Below, piece after piece: positions 23,784-31,784 of a stretch of DNA of 64,000 nucleotides (positions are counted from its first letter, which is position 1; every line of letters begins with the position of its first letter). Position numbers and translations under genes: made by a program. The stretch is from contig NZ_CP038018.1 of NCBI RefSeq assembly GCF_008805035.1, positions 1,240,001 to 1,304,000 of the forward strand, read 5' to 3'. The notes beneath the pieces were generated by a model. It was not told the origin of the DNA. It ran no database searches and worked only from the letters and a program-made list of their open reading frames with translations. The DNA is from Eikenella exigua. GTDB taxonomy: Bacteria > Pseudomonadota > Gammaproteobacteria > Burkholderiales > Neisseriaceae.

Positions 23784-24734
23784 ATGAGCGTGAAGTTGAT
23801 GAGTATTGCATGGGATATGAGTTTGCCGATGGGGCAGAAAATGTTGTTACTGGCACTGTGCGACCATGCCAACGACGAAGGGGTGTGCTATCCGAGCCAA
23901 GAAAGGCTTGCCGCCAAGTGCAGCATGGCGCTGCGGACGGTGGTCAGCCATTGCAAATGGCTGGAGCAGCGCGGCATTTTGAGAAAAGAGCGCCGCCAAA
24001 ACACCCAACGCAGGAAAACCGACCTGTACTACATCACGCTGGATGAATATTCAGAACCTGCAAATTCTGCATGTGCAAATTCTGCATGTGCAAATTCTGC
24101 ATGTGCAAATTCTGCATGTGCAAATTCTGCATGTGCAAATTCTGCATGTGCAAATTCTGCATGTGCAAAATACAGCCCCGAACGTGCAAATTTTGCACCT
24201 TCGTATAAAGAAGAACCATCAGAAACCTTTAACCATCAGAGAGAACCGTCAGAGGTGGCGACGGGGATAAATCCCGCCGCTGCCGAACCTGAATTTCAGC
24301 TGGCAGAAATCCAAACTGCCAAGCCTGCCAAACCAAAACCCAAATCTGAACCGAACCCCGACAACGTGGCGACTTGGCAAGCCTATGCCGGAGCTTACCG
24401 CGAGCGCTACGGGGTATTGCCTGCCTCGAATGCCAAAACACGCGGGCAGACGGCGCAACTGGTGCGCTTCGTTGGCAGGGAGCTTGCCCCGCATCTGGCG
24501 GCCTACTTCGTTTCCCACAATAACCGCTGGTTTGTGCAGTGCCGCCACGAAATCGGCTGCCTGCTCAAGTCCTACCAGCAGGTGCTGACCGATATGCAGC
24601 GCGGCGAACAGATGACCCAAGCCAAAGCGCAGCAGGCCGAACGCACACAAGGCAATTTTGATGCCGTGATGCAGTCCGACGACATAGCGGCGTGGGAGCG
24701 CTACCAACGCAAACAACAGGGAGCAGCAGTATGA
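23784..24734 (+). CDS. Phage replication initiator, O-like
   Basis: 316 residues. The N-terminal winged-helix DNA-binding domain (LALCDHANDEGVCYPSQERL, then CSMALRTVVSHCKWLEQRGI) is followed by seven direct pentapeptide repeats NSACA encoded by 15-bp iterons, a charged linker and a C-terminal helical domain. The layout parallels lambda O: HTH, in-gene origin repeats, then a partner-binding tail. It overlaps the next gene by 4 bases. Replication function is inferred from order and iterons. Confidence 0.8.
   Translation: MSVKLMSIAWDMSLPMGQKMLLLALCDHANDEGVCYPSQERLAAKCSMALRTVVSHCKWLEQRGILRKERRQNTQRRKTDLYYITLDEYSEPANSACANSACANSACANSACANSACANSACANSACAKYSPERANFAPSYKEEPSETFNHQREPSEVATGINPAAAEPEFQLAEIQTAKPAKPKPKSEPNPDNVATWQAYAGAYRERYGVLPASNAKTRGQTAQLVRFVGRELAPHLAAYFVSHNNRWFVQCRHEIGCLLKSYQQVLTDMQRGEQMTQAKAQQAERTQGNFDAVMQSDDIAAWERYQRKQQGAAV
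24060..24198. repeat. Seven 15-bp iterons, probable phage replication origin
   Basis: Seven perfect tandem copies of GCAAATTCTGCATGT occupy 24060-24164, followed by a partial copy and a degenerate GTGCAAATTTTGCACC at about 24183-24198. Each unit is nearly palindromic around TGCAAATTCTGCA, as expected for initiator-binding sites. They lie in the middle of the O-like gene, as the lambda origin does. Confidence 0.8.
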
Positions 24735-25396
24735 ACCAACAAGAATTTTTGGCCAAACGCGCCGAACTGAAACAGGCGCTGGCCGTTACCGCCGAACTAA
24801 CCGGCACCACTTTGAGCGCAGCCGCTGTGGATGTGATGGTGGATGACTTGCAAACCTACGAAACGGCAGCCGTGCTGTCCGCACTTAACCGCTGCCGCCG
24901 TGAACTGACCGGACGGTTGAGCTTGGCCGCTATCTTGGAGCGTATCGATACCGGCCTGCCGTCTGCCGATGAAGCTTTCGGGATGTTGGCCGAAGGATGG
25001 CGCAATGAGGAGTTGACTGTGATTGTGCCGGAAATCGCCATGACGGCGGCGGGCAACGGGGCATGGGAGCTGTTCGCCGCCGGGGATAAGACTGGGGCGC
25101 GTTTGGCCTTCCGCGACAGCTACACCCGACTTTCCGCCGACTTGCTGGCCAACGGGGGCAAAGTGAAATGGTTCGTTAGCCGTGGCTACAACCGCGAGCA
25201 TCAGACCACCGCCATCATGGATGCAGTACGCAAAGGCCGCCTGACCGCCGAACAGGCACTGACTTGCTTGCCTTCCGAGGCGGCGGAGGAAAGGCATTGG
25301 CTGGAAACCGGCGAGCCGCTGCCCGCATTGCCGAACGGCAACCCGTTCCGCCCGCAGATTGCTGCGCTGCTCGAGCGATTGACGATGGAGGTGTGA
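24731..25396 (+). CDS. Phage replication protein, P-like position
   Basis: 221 residues, helical, coupled to the O-like gene by a 4-base overlap. No ATPase motif is visible, so it is not a DnaC-type loader. By place it could be a lambda-P-like helicase loader. Family not recognised. Confidence 0.6.
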   Translation: MNQQEFLAKRAELKQALAVTAELTGTTLSAAAVDVMVDDLQTYETAAVLSALNRCRRELTGRLSLAAILERIDTGLPSADEAFGMLAEGWRNEELTVIVPEIAMTAAGNGAWELFAAGDKTGARLAFRDSYTRLSADLLANGGKVKWFVSRGYNREHQTTAIMDAVRKGRLTAEQALTCLPSEAAEERHWLETGEPLPALPNGNPFRPQIAALLERLTMEV

Positions 25397-25397
25397 T

Positions 25398-25598
25398 ATG
25401 GACACCTGCCCCTGCTGCCCGCCTACCGGCCCTGTGCTGAACTTCCGCTGCCCGGAATGCTGTGCCGAACAAATCCGCCGCTGCCGGCCGAACAGGAAGC
25501 TGCAGGAGAAGATGTTGCACCAGCTGACTGCCATGTCCGGTGCGCCGACCCGTGAAGAGATTTTGGAGAAAGTGAGGAAACAACATGGAATCGATTGA
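25398..25598 (+). CDS. Cys-rich small phage protein
   Basis: 66 residues. The N-terminus has CPCCPP...CPECC, able to bind zinc; the rest is helical. It overlaps the next gene by 14 bases. Function unknown. Confidence 0.6.
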   Translation: MDTCPCCPPTGPVLNFRCPECCAEQIRRCRPNRKLQEKMLHQLTAMSGAPTREEILEKVRKQHGID

Positions 25599-25818
25599 TG
25601 AATTTTTACAACGTTACGAGCAGCACAGATGGCTGTATATCCTGACTTCGCCCGTGGTGCTGTTGATTGGCTTTGTGCTGTTGCTGATATTCACGGCTTT
25701 GGCCGGGGCTTGGCTGTTCGTATCGGAATGCTGGCGCGAATACCGGGGCTACATCACATCATACCCGCAACGCTACCGGGCGGTTTGGCGCGGGAGGAAG
25801 CGGGATGGCCGGGCGTAA
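25585..25818 (+). CDS. Small single-span membrane protein
   Basis: 77 residues with one long hydrophobic segment (YILTSPVVLLIGFVLLLIFT) and a basic C-terminus. It overlaps neighbours at both ends within the replication/nin operon. Function unknown. Confidence 0.6.
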   Translation: MESIDEFLQRYEQHRWLYILTSPVVLLIGFVLLLIFTALAGAWLFVSECWREYRGYITSYPQRYRAVWRGRKRDGRA

Positions 25819-26359
25819 ATGCAAAGTATGCGGCACGGTGTTTGAGAAGCAGAGGATGGGGCAGCTTGTCTGTTCCATAACCTGCGGCATTGAGTATCGG
25901 CGTGAGCAGAAGCGCAAGGCGGCTACCAAGGCAGAGCGGGAAGCCAAGCGCAAGGAACGGGCAAGGACCAAGGCGCTGCGGCATAGGCTGGAAACCATAC
26001 CGGAGCTGACCAAGAAGGCGCAGGCGGCGTTTAACCGCTACATCCGGCTGCGGGACAGGGGCAGGCCTTGCATCAGCTGCGGTGCGCCGTGGAAGGACAA
26101 TTTCCAAGCCTGCCACTATGTGCCGGCGGGCAGGAGCGGCAAGCTGCGGTTTGACGAGGCCAATGTGCATGGTGGCTGTGTGCGCTGCAACCTGTACGAG
26201 AGCGGCAATATCCGCGGCTACCGGCAGGGCTTGATTGAACGCATCGGGCAGGCGCGGGTGGAGGAGCTGGATGCCGACCATGAAGTGCGGAAGTGGACGA
26301 AAGAAGAGCTGCGCGAACTGGCGGCGGAGTACCGCCGGAAGGCGAGGGAAATCGAATGA
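25805..26359 (+). CDS. ninG: NinG (Rap)-like recombination protein
   Basis: 184 residues. Matches the NinG pattern: an N-terminal zinc motif (CKVCGTVF...CSITC), a basic coiled helix, then PCISCGAPWKDNFQACHYVP and HGGCVRCNLYESGN with the HNH-like zinc site. In lambda, NinG/Rap acts on recombination branch structures. Coupled to ninB by a 4-base overlap. Confidence 0.9.
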   Translation: MAGRKCKVCGTVFEKQRMGQLVCSITCGIEYRREQKRKAATKAEREAKRKERARTKALRHRLETIPELTKKAQAAFNRYIRLRDRGRPCISCGAPWKDNFQACHYVPAGRSGKLRFDEANVHGGCVRCNLYESGNIRGYRQGLIERIGQARVEELDADHEVRKWTKEELRELAAEYRRKAREIE

Positions 26360-26778
26360 GCCAAAAGTTTGAGCGGGTGCTGGACAAGAAAAACAAGCGG
26401 GATGTGATGAAGCTGGCGTATGAGATGGCGGGAACGCTATTGCAGTCGCATGAAAAGGTCATTGTGGAAGTGCGGGAGCGGAAACGTTCGGATGCGCAAA
26501 ATGCCAAGCTGCACGCGATGCTGGGGGATATTGCGAAACAGAAAACCTTTAACGGCCAAAAACTCTCAATCGAGCAATGGAAGATGATTTTTGTCTCCGG
26601 GCATCGGATTGCCACCGGCGGCACGGCTGAAATGGCGATTGGCTTGGAGGGCGAAGTCATCAACCTACGGGAGAGTACGGCGCGGATGGGGGTGCGGCGT
26701 ACGGCGAGTTTGATTGAGTATATCCAGGCGTGGGCGGCGGGCAACGGGGTGGAGTTTGGCGGAAGGGCGGAGGGGTAA
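26356..26778 (+). CDS. ninB: NinB-like recombination protein
   Basis: 140 residues. RSDAQNAKLHAMLGDIAKQ and a segment ending WKMIFVSGH fit the NinB family, a single-strand DNA-binding partner of phage recombination. The ATG at 26356 overlaps the ninG stop. Confidence 0.85.
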   Translation: MSQKFERVLDKKNKRDVMKLAYEMAGTLLQSHEKVIVEVRERKRSDAQNAKLHAMLGDIAKQKTFNGQKLSIEQWKMIFVSGHRIATGGTAEMAIGLEGEVINLRESTARMGVRRTASLIEYIQAWAAGNGVEFGGRAEG

Positions 26779-26934
26779 ATGCCGCAAACCTACAAAGACC
26801 CGACCTTTGATGAAGTAGCCCGCCGTGAAGCCCAACGGCAGCGCAAGGCAAAAATCCGGGCAAGCCGCTGGTATCGAGTAATGAAACGCCGCCGTATCAA
26901 GAAACTACTATCCAAACAGATGAACAGGAAATAG
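26779..26934 (+). CDS. Very basic 51-residue protein
   Basis: MPQTYKDPTFDEVARREAQR continues with a strongly basic C-terminus (MKRRRIKKLLSKQMNRK). It starts directly after the ninB stop and ends one base before the next start, so it is part of the same operon. Nucleic-acid binding is plausible; function unknown. Confidence 0.6.
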   Translation: MPQTYKDPTFDEVARREAQRQRKAKIRASRWYRVMKRRRIKKLLSKQMNRK

Positions 26935-26935
26935 C

Positions 26936-27433
26936 ATGTACCAGTCAGTCGAAGCAGCATTGAGCCACGCCTACCGCTTATCTTGTATGCGGATTGAGCC
27001 ATTGAACAATACCGCACAAATTTGCCACTGGGTGGAGGATAAGGGCGTAAGTCGTGGCGGCGGACAAGGGATGACACAACATGACTGGCACGCCAACAGT
27101 GCGATGATACGGGCAAGGGTGGAACGACTGCTGAACCATTTGGAGCTTTGTGCTGTAGAAGCCCAATACGGCAGCAAGTTAAGCCGTATCGTGGATTTGA
27201 GCAGCTACATCTTAGAACAGCAGCAAGGCATTTCCTTGTTGCTCTGTGATGCCCTGTTGTCTCATATTTTTTCAGGTAGCCCGAAGCAAACAGAGATTCA
27301 GGATAGATTTGATATTGGGCGAGTAACGTTGTGGCGGAAAAAGAAACAGGTTGGGGAAATCGTGGCTGGGCTGCTCAATAGCGCCATTTGTAAACTGGAG
27401 CCAGAGTTTAGGCAAGCGGGGATTATTGGGTAG
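26936..27433 (+). CDS. Late-regulator-like protein (antiterminator Q position)
   Basis: 165 residues, last gene of the early operon. The C-terminus has an HTH-like segment (DRFDIGRVTLWRKKKQVGEI). An in-frame FSGSP peptide comes from an embedded DUS variant (about 27270). Place and size suggest a Q-type or other late-gene activator, but the family match is not certain. Confidence 0.6.
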   Translation: MYQSVEAALSHAYRLSCMRIEPLNNTAQICHWVEDKGVSRGGGQGMTQHDWHANSAMIRARVERLLNHLELCAVEAQYGSKLSRIVDLSSYILEQQQGISLLLCDALLSHIFSGSPKQTEIQDRFDIGRVTLWRKKKQVGEIVAGLLNSAICKLEPEFRQAGIIG

Positions 27434-27552
27434 TTTGTGCTTGTGCGGCTATGTTGTGTAAAAATATGTATATTTGCTCGCTGTTGTTTGAACTGTTGTA
27501 ATGGTTTTGTTAAGATTTAGTAATATTCTCAACTACACAAGAGAGCCAGAAG

Positions 27553-28581
27553 ATGATGCGTTTAATCAAAGTGCTGGCAGGAGACTTCCCGAAAGCTCCA
27601 GCTGCTTATAATGATTCATTTATTGTTTTCAACAGGAAAACAAAGATTTATCTAATCGATATTGAATCATATAGCGAAGAAAGCGGCGGCGTAATTGAAA
27701 TCCACCTGTTTGATGGTAGGCGGTTGCTGATAGAGCAAAATGAAGCATTTATCAAAACATTGCGTACCGCGTTATTTGACGAGCCGCAAGATTTGGAAGT
27801 CCGTAGGCAGAATTGGATACAGCGCAAAACATTAGCTAGTGTGGGAACTAAACAACAAAAAGGAGTGAAAATCAAAAAAAATACTCCTGAAAACGGCGTG
27901 GGAACTAAACAAAAAATCCCAGTTAAAAAGGTGCTCTGGATACTCTTTGCCGTCTGTGTGTTTTTCTCACTTGGCAGGGGTTGTGATGGTGGAGGCTCGT
28001 CTAGTGGAGGCAGCCAAGCCAGCCAATCTTCTACTGTCTCTCCAGAATCCAAAATTGCTGCTGGTATTTTGGATTTCAAATACACGCAAAAAGACTACCC
28101 GAAACTTTACCAGCGTTGGGGCAGAGCAGGCGTTGCGAAAATCAACGAGCTACTACCACAAGCGGCTTTACTTGTAGCCAGTGAATCCACTTGCGATAGG
28201 GTGGAAATCGTAGAGGTTTCTGACAGCAAGAGTAAGCCGCGCAGTCAGATTGTATTCTTCGCCGATTGCGCCAACGGTAAGCGTTTCTATGTTTCCGAGG
28301 CTGATATTAAAGGCCAAGCATCTGTTACGGCTGTGCAGGATAAGCAGGTTGATGAAGCCGCTGCTATCAACCTATGCGATGCTGCTATTAAGCGGCAATT
28401 AGCAAACCCATCCACGTTTAGCGGGCATATCCTTGATACAGGAACATCTATCGGGGCGACAGGGAATATTGTTGTTACCCGTGGCTTTACTGCAAAAAAT
28501 AACGCTGGCATGGAAATAGAGTACCGCGCACGTTGCGTTATTACCGATACGGATGTAGAAGTCAGTATGACGATGAAGTAA
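27553..28581 (+). CDS. Membrane-anchored prophage protein, unknown
   Basis: 342 residues. A soluble N-terminal domain (1-125), one transmembrane helix (VLWILFAVCVFFSLGRG), a Gly/Ser-rich linker, and a C-terminal periplasmic domain with four Cys (CDRVEIVE, FFADCANG, INLCDAAI, RARCVIT) that could form two disulfides. It has its own upstream gap (27434-27552) with a TTGTAA/TAATAT promoter-like pair, and its own terminator, so it may be an independent cargo gene. Confidence 0.65.
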   Translation: MMRLIKVLAGDFPKAPAAYNDSFIVFNRKTKIYLIDIESYSEESGGVIEIHLFDGRRLLIEQNEAFIKTLRTALFDEPQDLEVRRQNWIQRKTLASVGTKQQKGVKIKKNTPENGVGTKQKIPVKKVLWILFAVCVFFSLGRGCDGGGSSSGGSQASQSSTVSPESKIAAGILDFKYTQKDYPKLYQRWGRAGVAKINELLPQAALLVASESTCDRVEIVEVSDSKSKPRSQIVFFADCANGKRFYVSEADIKGQASVTAVQDKQVDEAAAINLCDAAIKRQLANPSTFSGHILDTGTSIGATGNIVVTRGFTAKNNAGMEIEYRARCVITDTDVEVSMTMK

Positions 28582-28593
28582 CCAATAATCAAA

Positions 28594-28623
28594 GCCCCTT
28601 GCATTCGCAGGGGGTTTTGTTTT
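28594..28623 (+). terminator. Terminator of the membrane-anchored protein gene
   Basis: CCCCTTGC/GCAGGGGG hairpin followed by TTTTGTTTT, 13 bases after the stop codon. Confidence 0.8.
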
Positions 28624-28632
28624 AAATATATA

Positions 28633-29223
28633 TCAACGGATTATAAAGCCGCTCCTCCAAACTATCTCTCCAATAATTTCTATATCGTCTCGATTTATCT
28701 CCATATCCGGGTAATGTGGACTAAAGCTAACAAGTCTCAAAGACCCATCTAATAAATTCATCAGCATATAACTACGGATGATTTTATTCTCCTTATCGCT
28801 GATAGCATAAATCTTTCCATCAAATACCTTTTGCTTACTGACATCTACTAAAAACACATCTTCATCATTCAAGATGGGTCTCATTGCGTCCCCCTGCTGT
28901 TCTATAGCCAACAGGTTTAACGGATTAAGCCCATGCTTTCTTAATTCTTCTTCAGATAAGAAAAGTTCCCTGTTATTCCCTATGGGGATAGAGACTACCG
29001 GTGATCTCACGTCAAAAGCAGAGACACTGTTTAGCATATCTTCTAAAGGGACATGAAGAACAGCTGCTAGCTTAGCTATCGTCTCTGTGCGTGGCATAAC
29101 CTTGCCTAACTCGTACTTGGAGATTAAAGCAGGCGTGGTACCAGCCTTCTCAGCTAACTCCTTCTGGGATAGTTTAGCTTTAATTCGACAGGCTTTTAAA
29201 AGAGTAGAAAAATCTGAAATCAT
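28633..29223 (-). CDS. Second XRE/S24-type repressor lacking peptidase residues
   Basis: 196 residues. An N-terminal HTH (LSQKELAEKAGTTPALISKY) is followed by a LexA-like C-terminal fold. Where the catalytic Ser is expected, the sequence reads QQGDAMRPIL (Ala, codon GCA), and the Lys region reads NKIIRSYML with Arg. No Ala-Gly cleavage site is visible. It is therefore probably not self-cleaving. It is divergent from an Arc-like gene and a KilA-N gene, an arrangement like the mnt-arc-ant region of phage P22. Confidence 0.85.
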   Translation of the reverse strand: MISDFSTLLKACRIKAKLSQKELAEKAGTTPALISKYELGKVMPRTETIAKLAAVLHVPLEDMLNSVSAFDVRSPVVSIPIGNNRELFLSEEELRKHGLNPLNLLAIEQQGDAMRPILNDEDVFLVDVSKQKVFDGKIYAISDKENKIIRSYMLMNLLDGSLRLVSFSPHYPDMEINRDDIEIIGEIVWRSGFIIR

Positions 29224-29283
29224 CTTAGATTGTATAAAAATAGCTTGAAATTATCTTAGATTGTATAAAAATAGCTTGAAATT
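29222..29283. repeat. Two 31-bp direct repeats over the second repressor's start
   Basis: The 31-base unit starting ATCTTAGATTGTATAAAAAT occurs at 29222-29252 and, exactly repeated, at 29253-29283, with a further ATCTT after it. The first copy overlaps the repressor ATG. The AT-rich 29224-29359 gap holds the divergent promoters, so these are probably operator or promoter repeats. Confidence 0.7.
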
Positions 29284-29359
29284 ATCTTTTCGATAGTCTA
29301 ATATAGCTTTATCATCTTTAAATGGATGATGATTTTGAACTATATTAGGAGTATATATT

Positions 29360-29566
29360 ATGTTGAAAAAAGAAACAAAATTAGTTTCGGTTCGAGTCCC
29401 TCTGGATATAGCTGAATGGATTCAGTCAAGAGCCACGAACAATGTACGCACCGTTTCTGGTGAAATTGTAAGTATAATCAAAGACTGTAGGAATTGTGAG
29501 CGTAATAAAATTGCCCCAGTAGTTGCAGCTACTGGGACACAGGCACTTAAATCCATTACAAATTAA
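29360..29566 (+). CDS. Arc-like ribbon-helix-helix repressor
   Basis: 68 residues. VSVRVPLDIAEWIQSRA then VRTVSGEIVSIIKD is the beta-strand/helix/helix pattern of Arc/Mnt proteins. It lies 21 bases before the KilA-N gene, as arc precedes ant in P22, so it likely limits antirepressor expression. Confidence 0.75.
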   Translation: MLKKETKLVSVRVPLDIAEWIQSRATNNVRTVSGEIVSIIKDCRNCERNKIAPVVAATGTQALKSITN

Positions 29567-29587
29567 TCTAAGCGGAAGTATTCTACC

Positions 29588-30445
29588 ATGAGAACAGTAT
29601 CAATAGCTAACATAACTATCCGACAAACTGAAAATCTTTATTCTCTCAATGATCTACATAGGGCTAGTGGGGCTGAAAACCGGCACAAACCGTCGCTATG
29701 GCTAAAAAACCAACAATCAATTGATTTAGTTGATGAAATTTCCAAAGCAGGATTTCCTGCTTTGGATAAGAATCAACACGTTATCAAAGTTGTTAAAGGT
29801 GGTAACCAAAGCGGTACATTCGTCTGCAAGGAGCTAGTGTATGCCTATGCCACTTGGGTTTCCGCTAAATTCTTCTTACAGGTTATCCGAACCTTCGATG
29901 CAGTAATTTCAGGCAGCCTGCACGCTCCCGAAGCTCTGCCATCTGCCCAAACCACGATAGACGAGCGGCGCGGCCTGGTGGATGCGGTCAAGCTGCTGGT
30001 AGCCCGCTGCGGCATCGATTATTCGGCTGCCTACCGCATGGTGCATCAGCGCTTCGGTGTGGCGCATATCGACCAAATCGCCGCCCCGCTGTTGCCCTCT
30101 GCGGTGGCCTACGTTCACAGCTTGATGCTGCATAACGGTATTAGCAGCGAAGTGTTGGACAGGCTGCCTGAAAATATGCAGCCCAAGCCATTGCGCAACT
30201 TGCAGGGTGCAGTCCTCAACAGCCTGTACTGTGCCGAATTTATCTATCAGCACCGGCTAGCCTTGCGAGGGCTGAACCGCCGCCTGGCCGCCACCCTGAA
30301 CGACCATGCCGCCGACAGCATCATGTTCCTGCGCAACGTGGCCGAACAGGCAGGCATCAGAGTACCCGATAACGAGTATTTCCAATACTTCCCTTGGGAT
30401 GGCGATAGTGCGGAGAAAGCTAGCTATCACCAGCTCAACGCCTGA
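29588..30445 (+). CDS. KilA-N antirepressor, paralogue of the leftward copy
   Basis: 285 residues. A different KilA-N domain (NLYSLNDLHRASGAENRHKP, then GGNQSGTFVCKELVYAYATW) is joined at ISGSLH to a C-terminal domain that nearly matches the gene at 15076-15921 (AATLNDHAADSIMFLRNVAE and the end EKASYHQLNA). The joint is encoded by a DUS-like TTCAGGCAGCCT. N-terminal swap with C-terminal identity indicates modular exchange. Confidence 0.85.
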   Translation: MRTVSIANITIRQTENLYSLNDLHRASGAENRHKPSLWLKNQQSIDLVDEISKAGFPALDKNQHVIKVVKGGNQSGTFVCKELVYAYATWVSAKFFLQVIRTFDAVISGSLHAPEALPSAQTTIDERRGLVDAVKLLVARCGIDYSAAYRMVHQRFGVAHIDQIAAPLLPSAVAYVHSLMLHNGISSEVLDRLPENMQPKPLRNLQGAVLNSLYCAEFIYQHRLALRGLNRRLAATLNDHAADSIMFLRNVAEQAGIRVPDNEYFQYFPWDGDSAEKASYHQLNA

Positions 30446-30458
30446 TTTTCAGGTAGCC

Positions 30459-30485
30459 CAGCCCCGCGAACGCATCACGGGGCTG
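30459..30485. terminator. GC hairpin after the KilA-N gene
   Basis: CAGCCCCG/CGGGGCTG with an 11-base loop, directly after a DUS variant (TTCAGGTAGCCC) that follows the stop codon. No T-run on the plus strand. Confidence 0.5.
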
Positions 30486-30519
30486 GGTTCGAACTAGTTC
30501 AATAAAGGAGCGGGAGGGA

Positions 30520-30595
30520 TGTTGGATTGAAATATGCTGGAATATGCTGAAATATACGGAAAAGATGTAAAATGTACGGAAATATGCCGAATTAA
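30520..30595. promoter_or_regulatory. Short imperfect repeats before the PanA-type operon
   Basis: Five or six copies of a GAAATATGCTG / GAAATATACGG type decamer follow each other, 40-110 bases upstream of the Panacea gene. Toxin-antitoxin operons often carry such iterated operators for autoregulation; binding is inferred. Confidence 0.5.
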
Positions 30596-30633
30596 ATTGC
30601 CTGTTTTGCAGCCACCCGCATATAATCAAAAGT

Positions 30634-31218
30634 ATGAAACCGCATAACGACACCCTTTTCCAAGAGCCGAAGGCTGCCCAAGCAGCCGCCTTCATGCTGT
30701 ACAAGGCAAACGGCAAGCTTGAAGTGCTGAAGCTGGTGAAGCTGATGTACTTGGCTGAGCGTGAGTCTTTTTCCCGTTTCGGGGAAGGACTGACAGGAGA
30801 TGCGTTGGTTTCAATGCCGCATGGCCCGGTACTCTCTATGACTTTGGATTTCATTAACGGCGGGCATGAGTCTGTCCCGAACGGATGGGCAACATGGGTT
30901 ACCGACCGCGAAGACAGGATGCTTGCTTTGCGCGACCCAAGTATGATTCGGACGCCTGAGCAAGACTTACTGGCATTGTCTGAGGCTGATTTGGAAGTGC
31001 TGGAATCGGTTTGGAAAGAGTACGGTCATTATTCTGCATGGGAATTGCGTAACATGACCCACAACGGGCTATGCCCGGAATGGGAAGACCCCCACGGCTC
31101 AAGCCGGCCTATTCCTATCAAAAAACTGTTGTCTGTGCTTGGTTATAGTGACGAACAAGCCGTAGCGATTGTAGAAAGGCTGGAAGAACAGGCTTACATC
31201 AATCGTTCTTTCCAGTAA
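30634..31218 (+). CDS. Panacea-domain (GepA/DUF4065-type) antitoxin
   Basis: 194 residues. The domain signature is visible in LVKLMYLAERESFSRFGEGL, then VSMPHGPVLSMTLDFINGG and YSAWELRNMTHN. Panacea proteins (PanA) neutralise unrelated toxins encoded next to them. The adjacent 138-residue gene starts 11 bases downstream and ends in a double terminator, making a two-gene unit. Confidence 0.82.
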   Translation: MKPHNDTLFQEPKAAQAAAFMLYKANGKLEVLKLVKLMYLAERESFSRFGEGLTGDALVSMPHGPVLSMTLDFINGGHESVPNGWATWVTDREDRMLALRDPSMIRTPEQDLLALSEADLEVLESVWKEYGHYSAWELRNMTHNGLCPEWEDPHGSSRPIPIKKLLSVLGYSDEQAVAIVERLEEQAYINRSFQ

Positions 31219-31228
31219 GGACGATGGC

Positions 31229-31645
31229 ATGTCTCAATTGTGGCAATGCGGACAAGGAGAATGCTTGCTCATCCCTTCCGGACCGGGCAGTTATCAGCAC
31301 TTATTTACCATTCTAGTTAATCCTTGCATCTTACCCAGTCGTGGGAGTAAGCCACAGGTTCTTTCTGTCGGCATTTCTTCTATCCGGGCAAATATCCCAT
31401 ATGACAATGCCTGTATCATCAAATCGGGAGAACACCCATTTGTCCAGCATGACAGTTATGTACGCTACCGTGATGCTAGGATTGATGCTGTAGAACATAT
31501 AGAAAAACGTGTACACGAAGGAGTGTTCTCTGTGAAACCACCGTGCAGCGCGGAGCTGTTGAGCCGTATCATTGCCGGCGCATCAACATCGCGATATGCC
31601 AGCAGGGAGGTTAAGCTCCTGATTGCTAAATTTGCTATGGCATAA
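31229..31645 (+). CDS. Putative toxin partner of the Panacea protein
   Basis: 138 residues, soluble. Beta-rich N-terminus (ECLLIPSGPGSYQHLFTILV, then VLSVGISSIRA), a central NACIIKSGEHPFVQHDSYVR and a helical C-terminus. The HPF-x-SYV segment resembles PemK/MazF-like toxins only by general layout. The toxin role is inferred from operon structure with PanA. Confidence 0.65.
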   Translation: MSQLWQCGQGECLLIPSGPGSYQHLFTILVNPCILPSRGSKPQVLSVGISSIRANIPYDNACIIKSGEHPFVQHDSYVRYRDARIDAVEHIEKRVHEGVFSVKPPCSAELLSRIIAGASTSRYASREVKLLIAKFAMA

Positions 31646-31650
31646 TCCTC

Positions 31651-31699
31651 AGCCCGCCCCGTGCGGGCTTTTTCAGCAGCCTTCGGGCTGCTTTTTTTA
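31651..31699 (+). terminator. Tandem terminators after the PanA-type operon
   Basis: AGCCCGC...GCGGGCT followed by TTTTTC, then directly AGCAGCC TTCG GGCTGCT followed by seven T. Two strong intrinsic terminators back to back. Confidence 0.88.
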
Positions 31700-31784
31700 T
31701 TGCGGCTGCGGTATGATGGAACTTAGTTTGCCCAGGTGTGTTGTTGGATAAATTTGATGCCCATAGTTTACTTATAAGTGTACA

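Noticed and set aside
24060..24164. CRISPR array
   Set aside because: The repeats are 15 bp with no spacers, lie inside a gene in frame, and no cas gene is near.
24034..24270. Open frames with tandem NLHMQ- or LHVQI-type repeats on both strands
   Set aside because: They are alternative readings of the 15-bp iterons, whose length is a multiple of three and keeps all frames open. The O-like frame has the HTH and the operon overlaps.
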